NCBI GenBank assembly: GCA_964459305.1
Contig: CAYWNA010000001.1
Coordinates: 179,916-243,915, forward strand
Direction: 5' to 3'
From: CAYWNA01 sp964459305
GTDB taxonomy: Bacteria; Planctomycetota; Planctomycetia; Pirellulales; Pirellulaceae
Length of the DNA stretch: 64,000 nt
Position numbers and translations under genes: made by a program. Each line of letters starts with the position of its first letter. The stretch's first letter is position 1. Below the pieces are notes generated by a model, which was not told the origin of the DNA, made no database searches, and worked only from the letters and a program-made list of their open reading frames with translations. Below are positions 37,162 to 46,873 of the stretch, piece by piece.

Positions 37162-38496
37162 ATGTCACACGAGCGCCCATCTCAACCGAACCGGCTACCG
37201 TCACGTCGCGATTTTCTTGCCGCTTCGGCTACCATGGCCGGCACGACGATGGCCGGCGGTCTGGCGGTCAGTCGAAGCGCCCATGCGGCTGGGAGCGATG
37301 CGTTGAAGATTGGCCTGATTGGCTGCGGGGGCCGTGGATGCGGGGCCGTGGTTAGTGCGCTGTCCGTTAACCCAAACGCCCGCCTGACGGGAATGGCCGA
37401 TGCGTTCGGCGACCGGATCGACCTGGCGCGCAAGACGCTGACACGCCGCTTGGGCGATCGGATGACGGTGGACGACGAGCATTGCTTCTCCGGGTTTGAT
37501 GCGCACCAGAAACTGATTGAAAGTGGCGTCGACGTGGCCATCCTGGCCGAACCGCCGCACTTCCGCCCTGCGCACATCGAGGCGTGTGTGGATGGCGGCG
37601 TGCATGTATTCGCCGAAAAGCCGATGGCGGTCGACGCACCCGGCGTGCGCCGGGTACTGGCAGCTGGCGAAAAAGCGCGGGAGAAGAATATCAGCTTTGT
37701 CAGCGGCTTCGAAACGCGATACGGCGATACGGCGCGCGAGGCAATCAATCGTCTTCGCGACGGCGCCATCGGCGACGTCATGGCCATCCAGGGAACTTAC
37801 AATACCGGTTTTCTCTGGCACCGCGGCCGGCAGCCGGAGTGGTCGGAGATGCAGTTCCAGATGCGCAACTGGTATTACTTCACGTGGCTGTCCGGAGATC
37901 ACATCGTCGAACAACACGTGCATTTCATGGACGTGGCGGGCTGGATCATGAACGATCAGCCGCCTGTCGATGCGTGGGGCTACGGCGGGCGCCAGGTGCG
38001 CACCGACCCCAAGTTTGGCGACATCTTCGATCATCACGCTGTCGTGTTCGAATACCCCGGTGCCGAGCAGGTCTATGCGTTCACGCGCCAGCAAGCCGGT
38101 TGTTATCGTGACGTGTCGTACCTGGTGCTGGGCACCAAAGGCCGCCTGACCAAAGGGCGCGGAGGCTGGGGCAGCTTTCGCATCCAAGGCGAGGTGGATT
38201 GGGAGGGCGAAAAACCCAAAGAGCATCCAGAAACCAATACCTTCCGCGAGATGTTCGCGGGGATCCAGAACGGCAAGCCGATCAATGACAGCCTTTCCAT
38301 GTCGCGGAGCACCATGTTGGCTATCCTGGGCCGCATGGCCACGCACAGCGGCCAGCGAATCACTTGGGACCAAGCGTACGCATCGGATCGGGTGCTGGCT
38401 CCCAAGAGCTACGCCTGGGACGCCGAGCCGCCCGTCTTGCCCGGCCCAGACGGCCAGTACCCAGTGCCGATTCCTGGGGTGACCAAGGTGTTGTAG
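37162..38496 (+). CDS. Tat-exported Gfo/Idh/MocA family oxidoreductase
   Basis: 444 aa, ATG with GGAGGG upstream. Twin-arginine signal (PSRRDFLAASATMAG). NAD(P)-binding motif KIGLIGCGGRGCG, then VAILAEPPHFRP and the EKPMAVD motif. The C-terminal domain has GDHIVEQHVHFMDVAGWIM, with His residues typical of this group's active site. The final region ends normally (PVPIPGVTKVL). A separate lineage from the members at 7147 and 48975, judging by the central motifs. Substrate unknown; the neighbourhood of glycosidases suggests sugar oxidation or isomerisation. Confidence 0.92.
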   Translation: MSHERPSQPNRLPSRRDFLAASATMAGTTMAGGLAVSRSAHAAGSDALKIGLIGCGGRGCGAVVSALSVNPNARLTGMADAFGDRIDLARKTLTRRLGDRMTVDDEHCFSGFDAHQKLIESGVDVAILAEPPHFRPAHIEACVDGGVHVFAEKPMAVDAPGVRRVLAAGEKAREKNISFVSGFETRYGDTAREAINRLRDGAIGDVMAIQGTYNTGFLWHRGRQPEWSEMQFQMRNWYYFTWLSGDHIVEQHVHFMDVAGWIMNDQPPVDAWGYGGRQVRTDPKFGDIFDHHAVVFEYPGAEQVYAFTRQQAGCYRDVSYLVLGTKGRLTKGRGGWGSFRIQGEVDWEGEKPKEHPETNTFREMFAGIQNGKPINDSLSMSRSTMLAILGRMATHSGQRITWDQAYASDRVLAPKSYAWDAEPPVLPGPDGQYPVPIPGVTKVL

Positions 38497-38511
38497 GCAG
38501 CGGACGAACTT

Positions 38512-38770
38512 GGTTTCAGGTGTCAGTGTTCGGGTTTCAGGGTGTGACCGTTGGAACTCCTGCTGACTCGAGGTGAACACCAGGGCGGAAAGCTACAGGA
38601 AACATGCTGTTTTCCGTGCTTTGCGTGGGGACCCCAGGCTCGGACGCTTGCGTACCGGTCAAGGCCGCAAAGCGGCAAATCCGTACGTTCCCACGCAAAG
38701 CATGGGAACGAGGATGGTGCCAGCGTATTCACTTTGAGTTACTGAACACTGAAACCCGACACCTGAAACC
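38512..38770. repeat. Nested inverted repeats after the oxidoreductase gene
   Basis: Outer arms 38512-38524 and 38758-38770 (GGTTTCAGGTGTC) are a perfect 13-bp inverted repeat. Inside, 38618-38629 and 38690-38701 (GCTTTGCGTGGG) form a perfect 12-bp inverted repeat. The right outer arm lies inside the end of the FeoB-associated gene and encodes its last residues. Looks like a dispersed repeat inserted between convergent genes. Confidence 0.7.
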
Positions 38771-38932
38771 TTCAGCGTCGGATTCGGTTGGCTCGCGGGC
38801 TGTGCAACCGGAGCACGTTCCGCAGCCAGTCGTGTTCTTGCCGGCCAGTCGTTTCCAGACGCGCCAGCCCAAGTAGGCAGCGGTAATGGCGACCACGGCG
38901 ATTGCCACGGCTTGTTGCCAATCGGTGGTCAT
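38729..38932 (-). CDS. FeoB-associated Cys-rich membrane protein
   Basis: 67 aa from the ATG at 38932, with AGAGGGG upstream, starting 8 bases after feoB ends. One transmembrane helix (QAVAIAVVAITAAYLGW), a basic stretch (RVWKRLAG) and the Cys cluster TGCGTCSGC define the FeoB_associated family, a small partner of ferrous iron transporters, possibly analogous to FeoC. The last dozen or so residues (GFRCRVSVFSNSK) are encoded by a repeat arm, so the natural C-terminus was probably shorter. Confidence 0.88.
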   Translation of the reverse strand: MTTDWQQAVAIAVVAITAAYLGWRVWKRLAGKNTTGCGTCSGCTAREPTESDAEGFRCRVSVFSNSK

Positions 38933-38940
38933 GGGCCCCT

Positions 38941-41211
38941 CTACGACACGAACAGCATTCCAATATGATAGGTCACCAACGCTCCGAGATAGGCGAGCGT
39001 GGTCATATAGGCGAACGTGAACAGCGGCCAACGCCAGCTATTGGTTTCGCGCCGGATCATGGCCAAGGTGGCCGCGCATTGAGCGCACAGTGCGAAGAAG
39101 ACCATGATGGACAACGCAACAGGCGTATTGAAAACAGGCCGGCCGGTCTCCCGCGAAATTGCCGACTGGAGCATCTCGCGCAACGAACCCGAGTGTTCGT
39201 CCTGTCCCTCTCCCAGATTGTAGATCACGCCCAACGTGCCAATCACAACCTCGCGAGCCGGGAACGAAGCGATAACCGCGCATCCGATTCGCCAGTCCCA
39301 TCCCAGCGGACGCACCACCGGTTCGATCAACTTGCCTGCTCGCCCCAGGAAGCTGCGTTGGATATTGGCCGCGGCGATCCGGTTGGAAACGTCTCGATCC
39401 AGTTCGGCCAAGTCGCGTTGCAATGCAGCGCGGCGACTTCTGGCGGCGGCGTCCAACGTCGATTCATCCTGGCCGTCAAATTCGACAAGGCCGGCCTCCA
39501 AACCGGAACGCTCATGCGCGCCGGCCACCCTGATCTGCCGCTCGATGTCGGGGTCGTGCGGGAAGTAGCCGGCGGCCCAAACCACGATGGTGACTGCGAC
39601 AATTAATGTGCCGGCACTACGTAGAAATGTCCAGCCGTTTTCCACCATGCGAAACAGAACCGTTAGGGGCGAGGGGATTTTGTAGCCTGGCAACTCCATC
39701 ACGAAGGGCGGCGTTTTTCCCTTGAGAACGGTCCTTTTGAAGATCATCGCTACCAACACCGCAGTCGCGATGCCGATCAGGTACATGGCGAACATCGTGA
39801 TACCCTGCAGGCCGATCCAACCGCGCAAGTATCTGACATCGGGTATGAATGCCGCAATCATGAGCGCGTAGATGGGCAGGCGAGCGCTGCAACTCATCAA
39901 CGGCGCCACCAAGATCGTGACCATTCGATCGCGCCGGTTCTCGATAACGCGAGTCGCCATGATGCCAGGAACGGCGCAGGCGAAAGACGACAGTAGTGGA
40001 ATGAAGGACTTGCCGCTCAAGCCAATCCGCGACATCGGCTTGTCCATCAGATAGGCGGCTCGCGACATGTAGCCGCAGTCCTCCAGCACGGCGATGAACA
40101 AGAACAGGATCAAGATTTGCGGCAGAAATACCAACACGCTCCCCGCGCCCGCGATGATGCCGTCCACCAGCAAGGACCGAAGCGCTCCTGCGGGCATCGT
40201 TGCCACGACCGCATCGCCCAGTCGACTGACAGCAGTTTCGATCACGTTCATGATCGGCGCCGCCCGGGAAAAGATGGACTGAAACACCACCACCATCAGA
40301 ACGGTGAATATGACGTAGCCGAGAATCTTGTGTGTTAGTAGTCCATCGATGCGATCGCTCAGAGTAATCCTGTGTTTGGCAGGCTGAGTCATCACGCCGT
40401 CAAGCATTTCGGCGGCCCAATCGTAGCGCGCCATGGCTTCGACGGCGGGCACGGGATAGCCGGCGGCCGACAACCGATCACGAGCCGCCCTGACAGAGGC
40501 CATCGTCCCGGCATCGACACCCGGGAGGTCCGCGCCCTCCAGGTACCCACCGCTGTCCAACAGAAGTCGCTCGACCAGGTAGCGAGGCAACGACTCGCGC
40601 GACTTGTCCGCCAGTTCCTCTTCCAGCGAGGCGACTTCGTGCTGGAATATCTCCGGAAACGGACTCCCCAACGTCGGCGTCTCCGCGCCGGCTGCTTGTT
40701 GCACAGCCTGTTTCAATTCCTCAAGCCCGACGTTGCGATGGGCCTGCATGGGAACAATCGGAACACCAATTCGTTCGCTCAGGCCATCGACATCCAGCTT
40801 GATACCCCCCTCGGCGGCCACGTCCATCTTGTTCAATGCGACCACCGTGGGCGTATCCAATTCCAAAGCCTGGCTGAGCAGATAGAGATTCCGTTCCAGA
40901 TTGCTGGCATCAGCGATGCACACAATCACGTCCGGCGAGGCGACATCCTCGCGACGGCCAAGCAAGACGTCGACGGTGACCATTTCATCCAGGGAATGGG
41001 GGGCCAAACTGTAGGTGCCCGGCAGATCCACCAACGCGTACTGCCGACCGTCGATCTCCACATGCCCGATCGTTTTCTCGACCGTGACCCCAGGGTAGTT
41101 GCCCACGCGCTGCCGCACACGGGCAAGCGCATTGAAGATCGTAGACTTGCCGGTATTTGGATTGCCAAGCAGTGCGACCGTAACTGTACCGGGTTCATTT
41201 GCGCTTGGCAT
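38941..41211 (-). CDS. feoB: Ferrous iron transporter B
   Basis: 756 aa, ATG start, 11 bases after feoA. N-terminal G domain (about 8-170): P loop LLGNPNTGKST, VDLPGTYSLAP, LNKMD. A GDI-like helical part follows, then the membrane domain with two Gate motifs (LIPLLSSFACAVPGIMATR and the later FAREVVIG-type segment, here SFPAREVVIGTLG). A soluble coiled insertion (about 560-630; RRAALQRDLAELDRD) lies between membrane halves, as in FeoB proteins of this type. Inner-membrane GTP-dependent Fe2+ uptake. Co-transcribed with feoA and the Cys-rich protein. Confidence 0.97.
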   Translation of the reverse strand: MPSANEPGTVTVALLGNPNTGKSTIFNALARVRQRVGNYPGVTVEKTIGHVEIDGRQYALVDLPGTYSLAPHSLDEMVTVDVLLGRREDVASPDVIVCIADASNLERNLYLLSQALELDTPTVVALNKMDVAAEGGIKLDVDGLSERIGVPIVPMQAHRNVGLEELKQAVQQAAGAETPTLGSPFPEIFQHEVASLEEELADKSRESLPRYLVERLLLDSGGYLEGADLPGVDAGTMASVRAARDRLSAAGYPVPAVEAMARYDWAAEMLDGVMTQPAKHRITLSDRIDGLLTHKILGYVIFTVLMVVVFQSIFSRAAPIMNVIETAVSRLGDAVVATMPAGALRSLLVDGIIAGAGSVLVFLPQILILFLFIAVLEDCGYMSRAAYLMDKPMSRIGLSGKSFIPLLSSFACAVPGIMATRVIENRRDRMVTILVAPLMSCSARLPIYALMIAAFIPDVRYLRGWIGLQGITMFAMYLIGIATAVLVAMIFKRTVLKGKTPPFVMELPGYKIPSPLTVLFRMVENGWTFLRSAGTLIVAVTIVVWAAGYFPHDPDIERQIRVAGAHERSGLEAGLVEFDGQDESTLDAAARSRRAALQRDLAELDRDVSNRIAAANIQRSFLGRAGKLIEPVVRPLGWDWRIGCAVIASFPAREVVIGTLGVIYNLGEGQDEHSGSLREMLQSAISRETGRPVFNTPVALSIMVFFALCAQCAATLAMIRRETNSWRWPLFTFAYMTTLAYLGALVTYHIGMLFVS

Positions 41212-41222
41212 GGCCCCGATGC

Positions 41223-41459
41223 TCAGACAGCTCCCCCAAGTCGAACTAGCACGTTCAGGGAATCGTTATGCCGAAAACACAACTTGTGGCCGGACATACG
41301 AATAATGCACGGGCTTCCGGATTGGACCATCTCGATGGTCCTCCCATCGTGCAGACCAAGCTCCTGCAGCCTGTGGACGTGATGGGGGTCGCCCATGATC
41401 TGGCCGACTTTGGCCCTCTGTCCACGAGACAAACAGCGGATGGGAACTAAGTCACTCAC
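41223..41459 (-). CDS. feoA: Ferrous iron transport protein A
   Basis: 78 aa from a GTG at 41459 (VSDLVPIRCLSRGQRAKV). The frame is open upstream, but any earlier start would lie at or before the promoter at 41539-41567 or code through the operator, so the GTG is favoured although it has no clear ribosome site. SH3-like FeoA fold: GQRAKVGQI, HRLQELGLHDGRTIEMV, PCIIRMSGHKLCF. FeoA binds FeoB and modulates its GTPase. First gene of the feoA-feoB-Cys-rich operon. Confidence 0.88.
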   Translation of the reverse strand: MSDLVPIRCLSRGQRAKVGQIMGDPHHVHRLQELGLHDGRTIEMVQSGSPCIIRMSGHKLCFRHNDSLNVLVRLGGAV

Positions 41460-41507
41460 GAGAAAATAGCCAATCAGTAGGAGGGGCAGGTAGGGGTGCT
41501 TATTGAA

Positions 41508-41567
41508 AGTGAGACTGTATCTCACTATCGAAAAAAGAATCATACCTAGAGCGTTCTTCTTTGGCAA
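41508..41567 (-). promoter_or_regulatory. feo promoter with palindromic operator candidate
   Basis: On the minus strand, TTGCCA (41567-41562) and TATGAT (41544-41539) are separated by exactly 17 bases, a strong sigma70-type promoter. Just after the predicted start of transcription lies a perfect 7-5-7 palindrome, AGTGAGA-TACAG-TCTCACT (41526-41508), well placed to block transcription when a repressor binds. The leader to the feoA GTG would be about 70 bases. The sequence is not a classical Fur box; a DtxR/MntR-type or other metalloregulator is possible. Confidence 0.65.
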
Positions 41568-41606
41568 TGGTGCAAGGATGGTGAATTCTCAAAAACTCTC
41601 TGGCCT

Positions 41607-43277
41607 TCATGATCTCTCGATCGGAACGTCGAACACGATCGGTTTCGCATCGGCCAGCGAATCGCGTACGCGGTCGCTCAATTCATCAGGCCCTGTCACA
41701 CGATGGGCTTCCACGCCGAATGAACGCGCGAGGCCCACGAAGTCGACTTCGGGTTCAACCAGATCCATGCCCATGTATTTGTTCGCCGCCATCTGGGGCA
41801 GTTCCATCACATTGCCACAGACCTTGAGAATCTTGTATTGAGCGTTGTTGGCAACCACGAAAGTAACCGGGATGCCATAATGCGCCGCCGTCCATAGCCC
41901 CTGGATACCGTACAACGCCGAGCCGTCTCCCAGCAGCCCGACGACCGGACGATCCGGCCATGCCAGCTTGACACCCAACGCGCATCCCAGTCCCCATCCG
42001 AGTGCCCAGCCTCGATGGGCAAAGTGACCGGTCGGGTCCTTCATCGCGCCCATTTTCTTCAGCAGGTGTTGATGCGTGGTAACCGCCTCCTCCACGACTG
42101 CACCATTCTCTGGAAGGACTCGGCCCAGCGCACTCATGAGCGACAGCGCCGTCATCGGCCGCCGGTCTTTCTGTTCTTCGAACGCGGCATCCAGTGCTTC
42201 GCGCTCGGCCGCTCGACGAGCGATATGTTGCTCGCGGCGCTCCTGAGTCGCCTGAATCCGGTCCGTCGGCATGAATTCCGTTAATAGCCCCTCCAACTCG
42301 GCTAGTCCGGCCTTTGGATCGCCCACCAGACCGATATCGACCGGGTAGTTCTTGCCGATTTGCCAAGGGTCCACATCCATTTGAATCAACCGGATGTGCT
42401 CCGGAATCGGCCGCGATGGCTCGTGGTAGATGTACAAGCGCAGCAAGTCCATGCCCACCACAAGAATGACGTCGTGTTCGGCCAGACACGAACGGACCTC
42501 CGGCGACCACAGCGGCAAAGCGCCTGCATACAGTGGATGGTCGGCAGGCATCGCCAGCCGACCATGTGATGTGGCGGATTCACTCCACACGGGTGCGCCC
42601 AGGCGCTCGGCCACGGTCACCAGTTCGCCCACCGCGTCCGCTTCGGTGACTCGGCAACCGGCCAGGATGGCCGGACTGCTCGCATCGGCGAGCATTTCCG
42701 CTGCCTGGCGAAGCGATTCCAGCGGCGGGCGCACTCGCCGATCCGGCACGTGGGGCGGCGACAGGTCGAGCCCGGCGGCCGCGTCCATCTGCACATCGAC
42801 TGGCAGCGACAGAAACACCGGACCCGTCGGCGGGGTTAGCGCGGTCTGAACGGCGCGGCGCACCGCCGTGGGCATATCCTCCGGTCGTTGCACTTCGTAG
42901 GACCATTTCGTCCAGGGCCGGGTCACGCTGACCATATCGCCTTCCAACACAGGTTCTTCCACACGCAAACGCCGATCCTGTTGGCCGGCCGTCAGAAGCA
43001 GCGGCGTGCCCTCTTGATAGGCGTTGTACAGCATCCCCATCGAATTTCCCAAGCCGCAGCAGATGTGAACATTCACCACGCCCAACTGCCCCGATGCCAT
43101 CGCATAGCCATCCGCCATGGCCACCAACGGCACCTCTTGGATGCCCAGGATATAATGAAATCTGGGGTCCTGTACCAGAACGTCGTTCAACGGCAATTCC
43201 GTCGAACCTGGATTGCCAAAAATGTACCGCACGCCCGCGGCCGCGAGGACTTCCAAGAATACTTCGATACCTGTCAT
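41607..43277 (-). CDS. ThDP-dependent enzyme, benzoylformate decarboxylase-like
   Basis: 556 aa from the ATG at 43277 (MTGIEVFLEVLAAAGVRYIF). Three ThDP-enzyme domains: PYR (about 1-175) with FGNPGSTELPLND and the cofactor-activating Glu in GIQEVPLVAMADGYA; a central domain; and the PP domain with GDGSALYGIQGLW and NN about 25 residues later. NVHICCGLGNSMG aligns with the His-containing segment of benzoylformate decarboxylase, while the second active-site His of that enzyme is not obvious in RLYIYHEPSRP. It may decarboxylate another 2-oxo acid or act as a synthase. It stands alone between feo and a secreted protein gene. Confidence 0.82.
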   Translation of the reverse strand: MTGIEVFLEVLAAAGVRYIFGNPGSTELPLNDVLVQDPRFHYILGIQEVPLVAMADGYAMASGQLGVVNVHICCGLGNSMGMLYNAYQEGTPLLLTAGQQDRRLRVEEPVLEGDMVSVTRPWTKWSYEVQRPEDMPTAVRRAVQTALTPPTGPVFLSLPVDVQMDAAAGLDLSPPHVPDRRVRPPLESLRQAAEMLADASSPAILAGCRVTEADAVGELVTVAERLGAPVWSESATSHGRLAMPADHPLYAGALPLWSPEVRSCLAEHDVILVVGMDLLRLYIYHEPSRPIPEHIRLIQMDVDPWQIGKNYPVDIGLVGDPKAGLAELEGLLTEFMPTDRIQATQERREQHIARRAAEREALDAAFEEQKDRRPMTALSLMSALGRVLPENGAVVEEAVTTHQHLLKKMGAMKDPTGHFAHRGWALGWGLGCALGVKLAWPDRPVVGLLGDGSALYGIQGLWTAAHYGIPVTFVVANNAQYKILKVCGNVMELPQMAANKYMGMDLVEPEVDFVGLARSFGVEAHRVTGPDELSDRVRDSLADAKPIVFDVPIERS

Positions 43278-43539
43278 AACTATCCCATATTCTTGCCGTT
43301 CATGTTCTTGCCATGTCTCTTCAGAATATGACAGCGAACGGTTCGAACTCCATTGTCGCTTCTGGATTGTTGTTGCCTTAACGCCCAACGAGTATTCTAC
43401 AGGGCATTGTCAAGCAAACAATAAGTTGGAATAGACCCATCACGCGAAGGCCAACTAGAAGCAAGTCCCTTCCCGCAATGGCTCTCTTGTCATGTTGGAT
43501 GTCATCTACCACCTGGATTCCTTTCAACGTACTGCTGAA

Positions 43540-46176
43540 TCACTGCCACTTCTTCAGCTCTTCGTCGATCAACCGATCATCTTGCTCGAAGTCGTCGGCG
43601 GTCCCGCAAAGGAAGACACGGCCTTCGCCAGCCTGCAGTTCGATTTGCTTCAAGCTATCGGTGATCTCCTTACGCGCGATCATGTCGTAGACACGAGTGG
43701 CACCCGCGAATGACAGGTTCAGCGTTTGAGGCCCAAAGCCGTCGAGCGATGCGAGCACCACATACCGGGCGTTTCCCGTGTATCCTTTCCGTTTCACAAA
43801 GCTGTGAGCCACGACTCGCGGATTCGAGCTTGTGACGAAGCCGTCCTCTTTGTAGTCCCGCTCAAGCCGGCACAACAACGGTGCGACTCGTGTGACCTGC
43901 TGGAACAGTTCGGCGGCGGCGCGCGTGTTTTCCGTTTCGGTCCAGCCGACATCCCAAAGGTGATGCTGCTCCGGACTGCTGGCCACAGCGGCATAGAACA
44001 TGACGCCCGTTGCGCCTTCGGCAATCGCGACCCAGCCCTGTAGTTTGATCTCGCCGGGCTCAGGCGTTCGCATGCCGTTTCGATAGCCGTAGTTGGGCGG
44101 ATCGAGCGATGCCGACTCGGCGGCGCCCCAGGACTGAGGCATCATCCACAGGCTCGCGCCATGTTCGCGGCATGCCCGATAGTAACTACTAACGCGGCCG
44201 CGATAGTACGGCACTGAACGCCCCGGATTCGACGGCCCACTGCGCGGCGACCAGAAGAATGGGTAGAAATCGTGCGTGACGACGAGCGGACGATTCGTTT
44301 CCAAGTCAGCGATGGCGGCGTTCAGGTTGTTGTGCAACACAGTCGGCGGGCTGTTCGGCAACTGCTCGCGTACAAGCTCGTAGTATGGCGAAAGCTCGCG
44401 GGACAGGTCCGGAGCGATCTCTTCGGTCAGGCTCCACGCAGCCAGACTCCAATGGTCGCGGAATGTCGGCAGCCACTCTCGCGCGCGTGGCAGTATCACT
44501 TTCTCTAGCGATCGCAGTCTTGCCTCTTTCGTCGCCAGATGCTCGTAGTACATGGCGCCTTCGCCGCCGCCTTGGTAGATCAGGCGAATTCCACGCTGCT
44601 CGGCCAGCGGCAGAACGCGCGAGAGACCGTCCGGTCCGCCGTTCGAGACATAAAGGGCGTTCATGTGCAGCCGCTTCATCTGGTCGAATAGCCATTCGCA
44701 TTCCTTGTCCGGCCGGCTGCAGATTCCGTCGTAGAAGCCCATAGGAAACCACTCCTGAATCTGCGGAATCGGGCGACTGGGCGACTTCGTCGCGGAGAAC
44801 GGGGAAGCGTAGTCCGCGATCTTGGCTGGCAGTTTGGACGGAGTAATCGGCTTCGGATCTTCGTGCCAGAGGCAGAGGCTGTCGATATCGTAGATGCACG
44901 GATCATCGGGGCGGCTAAATCCGGGGAGGGCCATCCAATAGAAGTTCATGGCCACCACTTTGTCGCGATGAAATCTGCTGATATCGAACGTCTGGAAGTT
45001 CCACCGACGCCCCGGTCGAGGACGGACGTATTGGTAGTGCGTGTCGGTGTTCTTGATGCCGAACAGTATCGCCCGCATGGGCGCGTCGCGCACGACACGA
45101 CTGGCAATACTCACGCGGTTGTATTTGGTCCAATCCTCCGACGTCACCGATCGGTTCAACCCGAAATCGCGGCCGTTGGCAGGAAATGTGGCTCGCGCAA
45201 AACGCTTGCCCGTGAATGCAAGCCCGTTTTCCCAATTGCCATCTGTCCGTTTGCAGCCGCCCCAGCGAAGGCCTTGCTCGAAATCGTCCCACAACCGATC
45301 AGCCGGCGGTCGCTCCGCCCATCGCAAGACGATCCTGGCACGGTGTGATCCATCGTCATCACCGGTGAACGCCAACCTGTTTTGGCCCGTCTCCAAACGC
45401 GGCAGCGTCAGTCCGCGGGTTTCGAGTTGCGCTTCGAAAAACGTGTAGTAGAGGTCCACTGCCATCCCCTTTGGCGCCTGGGCCGAAAGTTCCAGGAACA
45501 CTCGACTCCGCTCTAAGTTTTCGAACGTAACAGGAAACCGCTTCACGGCTTGCTCGGGCCCGATTTTCTGCTCAGCAATCACTTCCTCGCGCTCGCGATC
45601 CGCGTACAGACGAACTGTGATGACAACACCCTTCCTACCGATCCCGTCGCAGTTGGATGCGATCCGGAGCGAACGGATCGAAATGGGTGCCGGAAACGCA
45701 ATTCCGTAGAACGCCGAGCGGTATGGCCGGTTGTAGCACAGCCGCAACAGGTTCATGTCGCCGCCGACACGGGTTACCGGTTCCAACGGATCGTATTTCC
45801 ATTTGTCGTATTCCACCAACGTTCTCGGATCGATCCGCTTGCCATCGCGAAATTCGGGTCCGCGGAAGATGTCGAACCCGGCGTGGTATCCCCAACTGCC
45901 GGTCCCATCCGGACGCAGGATCAATACACTCTCGCTCAGCAGCGTTTCCGCCAACCTCACACCATTCAGCGTCACACCCTTGGTCTTGCGCACTGGTGAT
46001 GTTGTGCGATCCGGCTGGCCGACGATGTAGACGGTCGGGGCAATCGAAGGTCCCGGATTGGCGACGGTCACCGATTGCTTGGGCTGGTTCAGTCGAACGT
46101 CAATCTCGCCAGCCGAAGCATGACACATCGAAATCAAAATGAAACTGCAGAGCGGGAAAGCGTTCTTGAGCATCAT
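43540..46176 (-). CDS. Large secreted protein with a barrel-like C-terminal half
   Basis: 878 aa from the ATG at 46176 (MMLKNAFPLCSFILISMCHA signal peptide; AGGTGG just upstream; the next ATG, three bases on, has better spacing). The N-terminal half is beta-rich (discoidin/galactose-binding-like strands such as RSLRIASNCDGIG, RVFLELSAQAPKG). The C-terminal half (about 480-800) reads like a glycosidase TIM barrel: WFPMGFYDGICS, MNALYVSNGG, SLAAWSLTEEIAP, PLVVTHDFYPFFWSPR. Catalytic residues cannot be assigned. Probably an uncharacterised extracellular glycoside hydrolase-like protein. No close operon partner. Confidence 0.65.
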   Translation of the reverse strand: MMLKNAFPLCSFILISMCHASAGEIDVRLNQPKQSVTVANPGPSIAPTVYIVGQPDRTTSPVRKTKGVTLNGVRLAETLLSESVLILRPDGTGSWGYHAGFDIFRGPEFRDGKRIDPRTLVEYDKWKYDPLEPVTRVGGDMNLLRLCYNRPYRSAFYGIAFPAPISIRSLRIASNCDGIGRKGVVITVRLYADREREEVIAEQKIGPEQAVKRFPVTFENLERSRVFLELSAQAPKGMAVDLYYTFFEAQLETRGLTLPRLETGQNRLAFTGDDDGSHRARIVLRWAERPPADRLWDDFEQGLRWGGCKRTDGNWENGLAFTGKRFARATFPANGRDFGLNRSVTSEDWTKYNRVSIASRVVRDAPMRAILFGIKNTDTHYQYVRPRPGRRWNFQTFDISRFHRDKVVAMNFYWMALPGFSRPDDPCIYDIDSLCLWHEDPKPITPSKLPAKIADYASPFSATKSPSRPIPQIQEWFPMGFYDGICSRPDKECEWLFDQMKRLHMNALYVSNGGPDGLSRVLPLAEQRGIRLIYQGGGEGAMYYEHLATKEARLRSLEKVILPRAREWLPTFRDHWSLAAWSLTEEIAPDLSRELSPYYELVREQLPNSPPTVLHNNLNAAIADLETNRPLVVTHDFYPFFWSPRSGPSNPGRSVPYYRGRVSSYYRACREHGASLWMMPQSWGAAESASLDPPNYGYRNGMRTPEPGEIKLQGWVAIAEGATGVMFYAAVASSPEQHHLWDVGWTETENTRAAAELFQQVTRVAPLLCRLERDYKEDGFVTSSNPRVVAHSFVKRKGYTGNARYVVLASLDGFGPQTLNLSFAGATRVYDMIARKEITDSLKQIELQAGEGRVFLCGTADDFEQDDRLIDEELKKWQ

Positions 46177-46392
46177 GTTCCACCTGATCAGTAGGCGAGT
46201 TCCAGTAGTGTACCCCCGCTGGCAAGGAAAGGCCCATCTCAACGGGAGCGGTGTGCATTCGCGCGTTCAACGCGCATTCCGGTAGGTCCAGGCTGCCGGA
46301 AGAGCCTCGGAGCGTCAAGCCCACAGCGATGAAAAAAGACAGGACAACGATCGGCCAGGTGCCAGAGGTTATCCAGAGAGACGTGGCGCCGA

Positions 46393-46766
46393 CTAGTCAC
46401 CAGAGCGGTGATGGACGTGGAAGAACTGAATCAGCCTTGTGTGCGTTAGGACCTCAAGGACGTACTCCGACGGATCCAGCAGATGCACCTCAATACCCCG
46501 TCGATGATACTTCAGAATGTGCTCAATACGCCGCTCGATACGGCCTGTTGGCCGGACAAGTCAAACACCAGCACATCGGGCTGTCGCAGGTCGACCGCTT
46601 CGTCCGATGCCATGGTGAATTTCAGGGCAGCGTCTCTTGTCGCCAATCGATCGATTCGAGGGCGTACAACCATCCGCTTTCCCACAGGATCGAATTGAAT
46701 GGACAGCACACCGTGGGAGTCAAGGTCGCCGCCGAGGTCTTCCTGCGAAGTGTCATTCTCTTGCAT
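46393..46766 (-). pseudogene. Frameshifted STAS (anti-anti-sigma-like) gene
   Basis: From the ATG at 46766 a frame reads GVLSIQFDPVGKRMVVRP, then PDVLVFDLSGQQAVSSGVL, a STAS-type core, and stops at 46512. In another frame the fold continues with HRRGIEVHLLDPSEYVLE and LTHTRLIQFFHVH up to a stop at 46393, which is how STAS domains end. One frameshift near 46515-46540 would join them. Just upstream, overlapping its start, another frame reads CLEMGFDAFV, a stop, then RLVPMVIEHIEKR, resembling the end of a receiver domain. These look like remains of a two-component/STAS gene pair. Confidence 0.6.
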
Positions 46767-46873
46767 CGTTAACACCGAATTGGCTCCGTGCATTCTCCGG
46801 CAAAGGGCATCCGAGGGGTCTAATTGCCGGACAGTTTCTCGCTTGATTGGCAAATTTGCGTTTCTCGATATGC

